A DNA stretch of 64,000 nt, taken from Motacilla alba alba (lineage: Eukaryota > Chordata > Aves > Passeriformes > Motacillidae). Of this stretch, positions 13,357-22,895 are shown piece after piece; within the stretch, counting starts at the first letter, position 1, and each line of letters opens with the position of its first letter. The position numbers and the translations under genes are program-made. The DNA lies in assembly GCF_015832195.1 (NCBI RefSeq), contig NC_052016.1, positions 30,959,129-31,023,128 of the forward strand, in the 5' to 3' direction. Below the pieces are notes generated by a model. The model made no database searches. It had not been told where the DNA came from and saw only the letters and a list, made by a program, of their open reading frames with translations.

Positions 13357-13413
13357 TGTCCATTTTGGACATTTAGAGGTCCATTTTTCCATGGATTTCT
13401 CCATGGAAAAATG
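13354..13413. repeat. Two adjacent perfect inverted repeats
   Basis: The first, 13354-13374, has 9-bp arms (AAATGTCCA / TGGACATTT) around a 3-nt loop. The second, 13382-13413, has 14-bp perfect arms (CATTTTTCCATGGA and its complement) around a 4-nt TTTC loop. Seven bases separate them. Each could form a hairpin in single-stranded DNA or RNA. Function unknown. Confidence 0.9.
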
Positions 13414-15329
13414 CTATTTCACTGAGACCAGGGCATGCTGCCGAAGTCTTAAGCTTTTGTCTCAGAGCAGCAAGGAGTTTCTGGTGGAGAGCAGGAGTGG
13501 TTTTCCTGCTATTCAGAGTAGGCTACATTTAAATTAAGTGGAAGAGTGTCAGCTGGGGAGGGAGAATTGCTCAAGAGGTGATGGTGGGAGGTGACAGCCC
13601 CTGCTCAGAGGAAAACAGGAAAAGGACTTGAGCCTGGATATACATGTGGCGGGTGAGCTTGCCCTGAAGCAGTGGGGACAAGTGCAACATAAGGAAATCT
13701 GCCAAAATCCCAACTCCTCTATTTCTTCTTTCTTGACCCTGTCATCTAAATTTAATTTTCCTGCTTTTTCTTTTCTGTCACTTTTATTCCACACTTCCCT
13801 TTAGTATCTGTGAGGGCTTTTGCCCAGCATCAATTCCCCTACATCTGCCGGGCCTGCCTTCTCTCTGACCTCTCCCTAACCCAAGAGGCAATTAGAATCT
13901 CAACATTTGATTTCAAGGTTTGGGGTTTTCCGTTTGCAAAGGATGAGAAGGGAAGAACAAAAGCAGTGCCCTGAGTGATGTAAACTACCCACAGGCACAT
14001 CTGTGCCTCTGTGATGATAGCTCCTGGTGGGAACTGCCCATTGCTCCCTGCACCCTCCTCCACTGCAGCTGCTGACTGGGAGGGAACAACCTGAGGCCCG
14101 GCTCATGTTGATGTAGGATTCAGAGTGGTGAAGCCCAGATCAGAGCCAGCTGCATCAGCTGGCGCTTACCCCATGCTGTGGGTCCCACTGCATCAGTTGC
14201 CAGCACCAGCCATTCCCTGGGCTTTTCTTGCTCAGGTGTACATTCTCACTTATTCCCAGCTCTCTCCTACATGCTTTTCCTCTTTGTCTAAAGAACAAAA
14301 AGGTATGGACAGGTAAATTTTTTAGTGGTTGTATCAAGCATCCTAAAGTAACTAATTCTTCTACTGAATGGTGTGAAGTCCAGAGGACATGGGATTGTTC
14401 TTCTCTGTTTAGTACAGCATCTGACTGCATTGAAACTATCTCCAGCTTTAGTTGTGATGGGAATGATAAAGCAAGTGTTGTTTTGATATGGCAAGAGAGA
14501 ATGCTTCAGACAAGTAATACAGTGCACTAAATCCCTTGCTTCTGAGACTGAAGGTGTGTTTTCCATCATACTGGTATCTAATGGGTGACCCCTTTCTTGC
14601 TGCCTCCTCTGAAATATTTCTTACAATGAAGATTCAGTGTTGTCCCATAGCAAAACCTCAAAAAAGCAAGACTTTGTTACTGCACATCAGCTGAGTTTAT
14701 AGCAGTTGTGAGGAAAACTGAAAACACTCCAGAGCAAATAACTCATCACAAGCGTGTAACTACATTGATGTGGTTTTCAAGGGGATCCTGACCCTTTTTT
14801 CCTAACACCAGCCTTGGCAAGAGAGTAGGTTGAGCTGCATCTCTGTGGGGCCTTGAATCTCGCATGACCTTGATAGGAGCAATTCTGCTGGTTCTCTGAC
14901 ATTTGAAAATCAAGCTCCTGAATGCAGGGCCTGCACCCTTCCGTAAGTGCTGCAGATGTACACCCCTTTCAGGATTCCTCAGCTTCCTAAACTGGGACCT
15001 TAGCTGCGAGGCGGGAGAGTCTACAGGTGGATCAAGAATGAGAAGAATGGAGAGTGCTGAGGAAAAGTTGGTCAAAAACTGTGGCAGCTCGCCCAGTGTG
15101 GGAGTGATTCTGGACTGAAAGATTTTGATTGGAGAAGCAGCCTGTCCCAGCCACAGGGGCAACCCTGGCAGCTGCTCCAGGGCCCCTTTCTCCCGGCACA
15201 CACTGGGGAGAAGAAGCCAGAGAGCAGCCAGTAGTTCCAGGCTTGTTGCAGCAACAACATCTGTTTCCTAGGTGTACTTTGTTTCTGAAGAGGCTGTGCA
15301 GCACACTCCATCTGCACCCTTCTCTTTTT

Positions 15330-15600
15330 TTTTTCCCGCTTTGCCGCTTGTGCCGCGTTCGGGGCGGCTCTTAGTGGTGGCAGGCACTTCCCAGGAGGAC
15401 CCTGCGCCAGCTCCGTGCCAGCGCTGGCTGTCGGGCTCTTTGCACCCGGAGCAGTATTGTCAGCATCTTGACAGCTGGCCGGCTGCATGCTTATTAGTTA
15501 CTACTTTCCTCTTGCCCTCCACCTCTCCTTCGCCTCCCTAACCACCCCCACCCTTTCCCTTCCCCCTTCCCGTTCCTGCCCCATTGGCTGGCCAGCCCTT
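15330..15600 (+). promoter_or_regulatory. CpG- and pyrimidine-rich promoter-like region
   Basis: CpG dinucleotides cluster at 15335-15450. They are followed by a pyrimidine-rich stretch (about 15505-15580) and a CCATTGGCTGG element near 15580, which reads as an inverted CCAAT box. This could be an alternative BOC promoter. No transcript start can be placed from sequence. Confidence 0.25.
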
Positions 15601-15651
15601 CGGGGAGCCCCCAGCCTCTCCAGATTAGAGCTCTCCAGGGACTTCGTCCTT

Positions 15652-15806
15652 TTGAAAGGAAGAAAGGAGGAGAAAAAAAAAAAAAAAAAAAAGAACCAAA
15701 ACAGAAGGAAAAAAAAAAAGGGGGGGGGGGGGGGGGGAGAAGGAGGGGAGGAAAAAAATTTATTAAAAAAGAGAGAGAGAGAGAAAAGAAAGAGGGGGAA
15801 CAGAAG
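15652..15806 (+). repeat. Long purine tract with A20 and G18 homopolymers
   Basis: Almost entirely purine on the + strand: A20 at 15673-15692, a second A run, G18 at 15720-15737, a mixed AG stretch, then a GA repeat near 15770-15785. The only interruptions are a few C residues near 15696-15703 and a TTTATT near 15760. Such tracts are prone to triplex or quadruplex formation and to length change. Confidence 0.9.
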
Positions 15807-15839
15807 AATGAAAACAGACCCAAGGGGCAATAGTCCCTC

Positions 15840-16440
15840 GAGCCATTTCACTGCATTACAATGAATATGGACTCTATTAAGCTCCGTTCTGCCTGTTAGT
15901 GTTTCCCAGGGCAACACAGCTCCCATATGGCAAGCATGCAGCAGATTAGGGTAGGCCTCCGGGCTTCATTGAGGGCCCGAGGCTTGACTGGCAGTTGAAC
16001 CCCATCCTTCCCCCCTCCTCCTCACACTTGACACTGCCTGTGTTTATCTAAAGCAAAAAGGGCCCGGGTGGGAGAAGGGGGCATTTTGGGGTTTATTGTC
16101 CTGGGCAATGGGAGAGGGCCGGGAGAGGGGTGGGGGAATGATGAGGGAGGGAGGTGGGATGGAGGAGAAAGGGGGGTGGGGGGGCCGCAGCCCCTCATAC
16201 ATATTCAGGAGGGGTCTTGAATGGGCAGAGGAGAAATAAAGCAGATGGAATTCATGTTAAAGAACAGCCACAATCACCCTCCAAAAACAAGGAGAGAAAA
16301 GCGGGTAGCCTTAAAGGAGTGTAGGGAGCAGCGTTTATCCAATTAGCAGGGTTGTCAAATTGAATTTACTCAGAATGGAGGGGGAAGCCGGGGGGAGGGG
16401 GGGGATGAAGGAGGGAAATTAAGTGTCTAGGGCATGGGGG
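15840..16440. other. Candidate conserved non-coding element with G-rich flanks
   Basis: Unique, non-coding sequence. An AT-balanced core at about 16200-16375 contains ATTA, TTATCCAATTAGC and TGAATTTACTCA motifs. It is flanked by G-rich blocks at about 16110-16190 and 16378-16410. The texture resembles deeply conserved developmental enhancers near receptor genes. Conservation was not tested. Confidence 0.3.
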
Positions 16441-19084
16441 GAGCATGATATTGAAGAAAGGAGGTGGGTTTTCTTTTTTTCTTATACTTTGGCCTTGTCT
16501 TTTCAAGGACTGGAGATGCTTTCAGGGCACGCCAAAGGGCAGCAAAAGCCAGTGTGTATACTCTGTTTTAGCACAGGGCTCCTCTCCCAGTAACTGTGAA
16601 AAAAAAGACATGTATCCTGTGGGGCAGGGCCATCCTTGCATCTGTGGCCTGCCTACACTAGAGCTGTCCCCAGCTGGTGGCTCCTATCGCCCTGGGACCA
16701 CCATGGCAGCGCCCAAGGTGAGCCACATGCTGCAGTGCCACTGCCGTGGTGACACTGGGGAGCCCGTGGCAGGTATGAGGGTGGCATTTCGTTCTTCAAG
16801 CAGCCTCATGATTGCTTGCTGATGAAATGCCAACGTGAAGGGGTTTGCTGGGTCTCAGCAAAGTCAGCCTGATCAATGCCAGCTGGAAAGTGGCGCTCAG
16901 TTCAGAGGAGCTGTTGGATGGAAAGGTGCCAGAAACTGCAGGCATTGGGTCCTCAGGGATATGAGCAAAAGTCAGACAGGCTATGAGAAGGCTTTGCATC
17001 TTGTTGCTAATTCAAAGCCAGCATGCCCAGTCCTCTCCCTGGTGATGCTGCAGGCTGTTATGGAAAGAAACTGCTCAGGGAAGTAGCTTCATCTTGAGGA
17101 AGACAAAAAAGTTACAAAGACGTTTACATGTTTAGTTTGTTGCTGGTTTGGTTTGCATGAGCAGTTCTGGTCAAGGAAAAGAGATGTTTTCCCTGCAAGT
17201 TTAGTTTATTTTTTAAAGAGGTGGCTATTTCTCAGGACTTGCTTGAATTAAAACTGTGGTTCTTTTTAGGGTCACCTAGTTGCAGTTTTTGGGAAAACTC
17301 ACCAATCTGTGGTGGTTTTGCCATGCCAAATTTTATTCTGGATTTTTCTTTCTGACTATGAGCATGAATTTATCCCAGGCTTTCTCTGTTGTGGCTTTTT
17401 GACGGACTCTCTGAGCTCACAAGCAGCCACTAAAAGAGTCTTTTTGCCTAATCACTTAAAAAAAGAGAGAAGGCAACCCCATCATACAGTTAGTCAAGGG
17501 CTATGTTAAAAGAGCTAATGTACTTTGAAATCAGAAGCTCTCAGTGCTGCAGGAGGGAAAAACAGGCAATCTTTTATCCCTGTTCCCACAAATACTGTGC
17601 TACCTCCTTGACTTCAAACATAGTGGTGTAATACTGGGTTCTGCCTTTCTGCCCACTCCTGATACCAGCCTTTTCCCATTTATGATCCTGCCACTCCCTA
17701 TGGTACCTGCACACCCATCCCCATCAGCTGCCCATGATGTTCCATGGGAAGGGAGCTTCTGTCTTGCACCAACCTGTCCTTTTCCCAAACCCTTTCAGAG
17801 AAAATGAGCCTAACTTATCAGTGTGAAATTAATACTTTGAAATGGGGACAGGGGTTGGGTAGAGGTTAATTTTGCCCTGTGGGATGTTACTATTTTATGG
17901 GTTAAAGAAGCAGTCAGGGATGTCCAGATTGCTGTCCGTGTCCAGGAATCATGCAGAAACTTTGCAGCTGATCTGCTCAAAGATGTCATCTGGATAGTAT
18001 TTTTGCAGCTAGAGGATTATACGGTTGTACAGTGGGATTTTTCAGAGGGGATGGAAAAGATTTGGCATCCAAGAACAGCTTGCTTGATGGGATGGAGGTC
18101 CCAGTCAGAGAGTTTTTGATTTCCAGCGCTGCTTGCCATTGCTTTACTGGATAATCTTGGGCCAGGTTGCTTCCTCTTCTAGCCCTCAGATTCCTCAATT
18201 TGTAGAACAAATGGGTGCTGTTGCTGTTTTATTTTTCACGTTTTCTTTTTCAGTGGTTTTTGCTTTAGGCGGGAAAAAAGTACTGTCTTGTATTAAAAAG
18301 TAATGATTACAAGTAAAATTGGCTCATAATACAGTGTATGACATTGCTTTTTCTGAAAAGCTGAGGTCTCAATGTATGAAACAGGGAGCTGGGAGTATCA
18401 CTGTCCCTACTTGACCTGCTGGAAACAGGGAGCAGCTGCAGTGAATTCTCCAGAGTCACCCAGGGTGTCCCCAGCTGGTAGCTGGACTGAAATTGCTGCA
18501 GCCTTTCCCTCGGTGCAGAGCAGTCCTTACCCCTTCCCACTGTTCATGCCTTGCAGAAAGAAGTTCGCAAGGTCCGTCTGCCTGACACAACCCCGGACCG
18601 CTGCCATGTGCTTCAGTGACTTCACACAGCTTCTGGTCTGCCTGAGCATTCCCACAGCCTTCCCATTCATCCCTGCCTGGGATGTGTGGTGCGGGATGCT
18701 GCCGCGGAGCTGGGGCACAGGCTGGTTCCTATTTGGGAGCCTTGAAAATTACAGGCAGTGTGGCAGTAACAAGGGCCACTTGGCTGGCCCTTGTTAAGCA
18801 GGAGGGGGCTTGGGGCTGTGAGCTGCATTTCCTCAGTAAAACCTTCAGTTTCTAATCAGCAAACACCTCTCCTGTGGCCTGTGCTTAATTCAAATCCCTT
18901 TTTCCTTTCGAGATTTGTCACCGCCTTGTGCAGGCGTGGGCCTTTCTTCCCTTTTATATTTTTACCTCTGGTTTTCCTTTCTCACTCCGCTGCCTTTGCA
19001 GTGCCCTCCATCGCCATGGCACAGCTGGGGCTGCAGGCAGGGGTCTCACTGGGCTTAGGTGTGTGGTGGGAAGCCAATACGACA
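16441..19084. other. Non-coding, nothing recognised
   Basis: No exon, RNA gene or repeat family was recognised. The open frames present lack splice context or family resemblance. Confidence 0.5.
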
Positions 19085-19350
19085 GATTTTACACCCCGAC
19101 CACCCCTCCTTAACTGATTAAACTCTCATTAATTTTGTTCTGTTAATGACCCCTCTTTTGATTTACTGGGCTGTCTGAAAGGGACTTAGAGCTGCACCGA
19201 CAGGAAATTGTTAGTTTAACCTGGGAGGAAAGAATTTAAAATAAATAAACTTTTTTTTTTTTTTTTTTTTGTTTTCCCTCCCTCTCAAAGCTCTTCAAAT
19301 TACTTTAACTCTTTCTTTTCCTAGATAGCAATTAAGCAGGAGCTGTCAAG
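19085..19350. other. Candidate conserved non-coding element with T19 tract
   Basis: Contains GACCACCCC at 19098-19106 (one base off the GLI consensus GACCACCCA), then a run of TAAT-type homeodomain cores (CTGATTAAAC, CATTAATTTTG, GTTAATGACC). A T19 run at 19252-19270 interrupts it. No coding potential. Conservation not tested. Confidence 0.25.
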
Positions 19351-19589
19351 AGTGGTGTTATTGGTGGCTGCAGAAGTGCTGGCAACCAGGGACATGTCAC
19401 AAGGTACCTGCCTTGGGGACAGGAGGCAGCAGGGCAGGACCCTGTCATGCAGCAGGCCTGCAGCCCCTACCTGGGATCACCACCTCTGGGAAGTCAGCTG
19501 GGGTGCCTGGGGTCTTCTCCACTCCCCACCTCTGCCTTCTCTCCCACTGCAGTCCACTCTGGTGCTGCTGGCAGGAGACGAGGCAGATC

Positions 19590-19830
19590 GAAAGCTGCCT
19601 GATTAGTAAAGTTCCTTGCTTTGCACTATTGCAGGCTGCTTAAGGACAGCATTTTCAAAAGAGGTCGGCTCCCATTTAGGCATCGAAGTAAGTTGGTTGC
19701 TATTCAGGAGAGCTCAGCATGTCAAGAACTGAATGCTTTTGAAAATCTGGCTTCAATTGTAAAAGCTGAGAATTTCAAAATCTGACCCTGGATCCTAATA
19801 GTTCTTTTGGAAGTGATGTTTTCATTCATT
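19590..19830. other. Candidate conserved non-coding stretch
   Basis: Unique, repeat-free sequence of even composition between CpG-poor neighbours, with no open frame of interest. Listed because its texture matches the neighbouring candidate element. Weakly supported. Confidence 0.15.
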
Positions 19831-22727
19831 TTCCTCATTATTTTTATGCTGGCCATTTACTTTTTGTACTTCACTCAGCTGTGAAAGAAATGGCCACATG
19901 TCCCTATTTAGAGCTTGTACTCTTGCCTGGAGGTTTGGGGAGGTACCATACATACACTTGTTGCAACACACCTCTCCTCATTCTCTGCTCAATACTGTTC
20001 AATCTGCCTAGTGCTGTGGCCAAATTTTTTGAGCTCCCTTTTTTTTTCTCCCCACCTATTGCTCTTCATCTTTTCACAAGCCTGGGGGAAGCCAGTTCAG
20101 TCTCTGCATCAATGTGCTTGGGTGGTCCTAGCTCACGAGGGGTCTCATGCACAGTTCTGTGCCTTTGGCTTTGCCCTTCTGGCCAGAGGCTCTGTGCAAC
20201 TCAGAGCTGCAGGGAGGTCTGGTTGGGAACATCTTTGCCTACCCCCTCCCTTAGCCTGGGCTCCAGGGAGCAGCTTCTTTGCGTCCAACATTTTTCCATC
20301 CTGCTGCCAAACCCATCCAGATAGGGGGAGTGAGTCAGCCTTGCTCCGTAGGCTTCCAACGCTGAGGAATCAGACAGTAAGTCCTACCCCAAAATGTTTC
20401 TTCTACATCAGTGAAAGGCTTTCCATCTCTAGTAAACCTTAGGGTGTGAGGTGTTTTTAAGCCTGAACTACCTCAAAGTCTTCTCCAGATGAGTGTAATT
20501 AGTGGGACCTTAACTTGTGCATCAGCAGTGGTGTCAACGCTGCACGTTTTGGCATGGACAGACCCGGGGCACTTTTATAGCCATCATCAGCGGTGGCTTC
20601 CCGTGGTGGCTGTGGCATAATGAAGGGTGCTTTGGTGGCTGTCTTACATGGAGAAATAAACTTGAGCAATTCAGATGTGTCTCCAAGTCAATCACTAAAG
20701 TATCTTGTGATTGACTTGGAGCTGTCAAGTCGCTATGCACTGGTTGGTGGGGGAAATTTTGAGACTCTTCTCAGGTGAGGAGAGTGAACACCAAGAAGGA
20801 TGAGGTGTGTGGGAGGGAAGTTGCTGTCTTGTCTCTTTGGCACTGGAGGTTACCCACATGGATTTCCACATGTAACGGGGCTGTGGCCTGCAGTAGCTGG
20901 AGTATGGCCTATTGTTCTCTCTGGATGCCTTCAGAATATGCCCAATGTCTGAGCTCCATCCATGCTCGTGGGTGTCTGGAAGCCACATTGGGCCATGCCA
21001 AGCTTGACTTTATTTATTCCGTCTCTCAGCAGGGCTTGTTATCTTGGCCTCACAGCCACTCTGCCCATGATTGTGTAACTCCTGTAAAGAGCTGCCTTGG
21101 GCCAGCCAGTGCACTAGACTCATACTGGCCGGCAAAGGGCCGTGTAAAGATGCTCTCTGTGAGCTTTCCAAAACTCCAGCAGCATGTTGCTTTACTTGGT
21201 GTTTCTTCCTTTTGAAATCACCAGCTCTGAGGATGTTTTTCTTTCCTGTTCTCAACTTTATATGTCTCTTCCTTGATTTCTCCTTCAAGCAGATCTCTGG
21301 GAGGAAAAGGGACAGCTTGTGAGGCTGTCAGAGGGACAGCCCAATTTGCAGAGAGTTGTGCTAGCCAGCCTGCTGGATTCTTGCTGTTAAGATGTGGACC
21401 TCAGCATGGCTGGCCATGGACTGCACTTCTGCACCTTTGCTGTCACCAAAGGCCAAGCAAAGTAATTTGAAAGTAGCTTGGTGTGATATTTCCCCAAATC
21501 TGTGGTTTCCTTGCTAGCAGTAATCAGCCTTGACTTGAAAACTCACCAGGCTTCTCAGGGGGAGTATGTGTCAGTCTTTGCTTCAGGAATTAGGAGGTTT
21601 AATTTTGGGGGTTATACTTGAAGGGATTTGTGCCCTCTTTTTGACTGAGATGGGTATGGAGAGCACATGCTCAAGCAGGTGATGGCTCAAGCAGTCACCA
21701 TGGTGGAAGTAGGAAATACCAGCCTGCAGAGTCAGGTGATCCTGAGGATGGTGATTGTGGCTAATGAGCTGTTTGCTGCAGAGGGAGCAGGCAGTATAAC
21801 TGCTGTTTGGGCTGACCTCCTTGGCTGCTTTGGGTTTGGTCTTGGGCTTCTTCCCTGTAGCTGTGCCACCAGAGCAATTCTGCAGTGCCTTAAGGCTTGC
21901 AGGTCGTCTTAGTGCTGCAGCTGAAGGGAGCTCAAAATCCTATAGCTGCATTATGGTGCCAGTAGAGGGAAATCCCCTCTTAACTTCAGTCTGTTGCCTT
22001 TGATTGAAGATGAACTTAGTCTGAGATCTGAGGTGTCTCTTGGGGCAACTGCTGAGGTCTTTAATCCCTTGACCTGGCTTGTCTGCTGTAGTGTTCGTTC
22101 ATGGGTCTCCAAAGCAGCTGCTGAAGTGTGCAGCTCGTCACAGCAACCTGGGTTGTGACAGGTGGCCTTACATTTCTAGTATTTTGGGGCTAGTTGACAC
22201 TTTCAAGTATGAGCCTGGTGGTTTGCGTAGAGATTAAATAGGTGGTGTGTTTCAGGCAGAACAGTTAATCTGAAGTATTTTCATAGGTTGTCTCTTAGTT
22301 AGAGTGGACTTGTACTGCTCATTTACTTTAGTGTTCAAAATAGAATGTATTCCAGACATAGCGAAGAAGTGGCAGCAGCACTCAGTGGATACCTTCAGTG
22401 ACACTTTGTTGGAAATGTTTGTGTTTTTCTCCTGAAAATTGCCTGGTGTGCATCACTGTCATTCACTGTACCAAGTACAAAATGGGGAAGGGGAGTGTGT
22501 GTCTGTGTGTGCATGTGTACTGAGAATGGGATGTCTTGGGAGACTCCCAACTGTGCCTGGGGGAGAGGCTGGAGAAGAAAAATGCTTGCATCAGTATCTG
22601 TAGTCTCCTCAGGCCACTGCTTGGTGAATCTGTGCCAGTTTAGGGATGTTGGTGGAGAAGCCAGGCAGGGCTGGAAAGCAGAGGGAAGCCTGAGGATTTC
22701 ATCCATCATGTCTCTTGTCATCTGCAG
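19831..22727. other. Non-coding, upstream of the BOC signal-peptide exon
   Basis: Apart from the inverted repeat at 20681-20721 and a short TG/TC-rich stretch near 22494-22515, nothing is recognisable. It is most likely a 5' intron of BOC, because it ends in a splice acceptor at 22725-22727. Confidence 0.5.
20681..20721. repeat. Perfect 15-bp inverted repeat (hairpin)
   Basis: Arms CTCCAAGTCAATCAC (20681-20695) and its exact complement (20707-20721) flank an 11-nt loop. The loop can form a further AAG/CTT mini-stem. The stem is shorter than a normal pre-miRNA, and no repeat family is recognised around it. Confidence 0.9.
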
Positions 22728-22895
22728 GAATCCACTGCCACCAATCCACTGCATCCCCTGAGGCAGCTTATGGGACCCTTCCCTGGGCACTCCAGGTCAC
22801 ATCACACGGGATGGCAATGACACGTGGAAGGAAGAGGCCCATGTCCCCCATCCCTTGCCTCATGCTTGCGGCTGCCAGCTGTTTTGCCAAACTGA
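22728..22895 (+). CDS. BOC: BOC exon with 5'UTR end and signal peptide (CDS 22811-22895)
   Basis: The acceptor TCATCTGCAG ends at 22727 and the donor GTGAGT starts at 22896. The start ATG at 22811 has G at -3 and G at +4, and a second in-frame ATG follows two codons later. The peptide has a basic n-region (RGRKR) and a short hydrophobic core ending [11 protein letters not shown]. The frame is open upstream to the exon edge, so the start was chosen from signal-peptide position and family match, not from an upstream stop. The exon ends one base into a serine codon. Confidence 0.85.
22770..22820 (+). promoter_or_regulatory. Short upstream ORF overlapping the BOC start codon
   Basis: An ATG at 22770 opens a 16-codon frame, +1 relative to BOC, that stops with TGA at 22818-22820, so it overlaps the BOC ATG at 22811. 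Its initiation context is weak (C at -3, G at +4). If the predicted 5'UTR is right, ribosomes starting here could not reinitiate cleanly at the main ATG. Confidence 0.5.

Larger units (their letters stand above)
11201..15329. other. Non-coding, no gene recognised
   Basis: Unique sequence between the two CpG-richer stretches. It contains the 62-bp duplicated block and the paired inverted repeats listed separately. No exon of a recognisable protein was found on either strand. Confidence 0.55.

Noticed and set aside
15501..15926. Minus-strand open frame rich in F, P and S across the purine tract
   Set aside because: It is simply the translation of the polypyrimidine complement of a low-complexity tract.
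22715..22810. Upstream in-frame ATG at 22715 as the BOC start
   Set aside because: It lies before the splice acceptor at 22725-22727 and would place 32 unrelated residues before the signal peptide.
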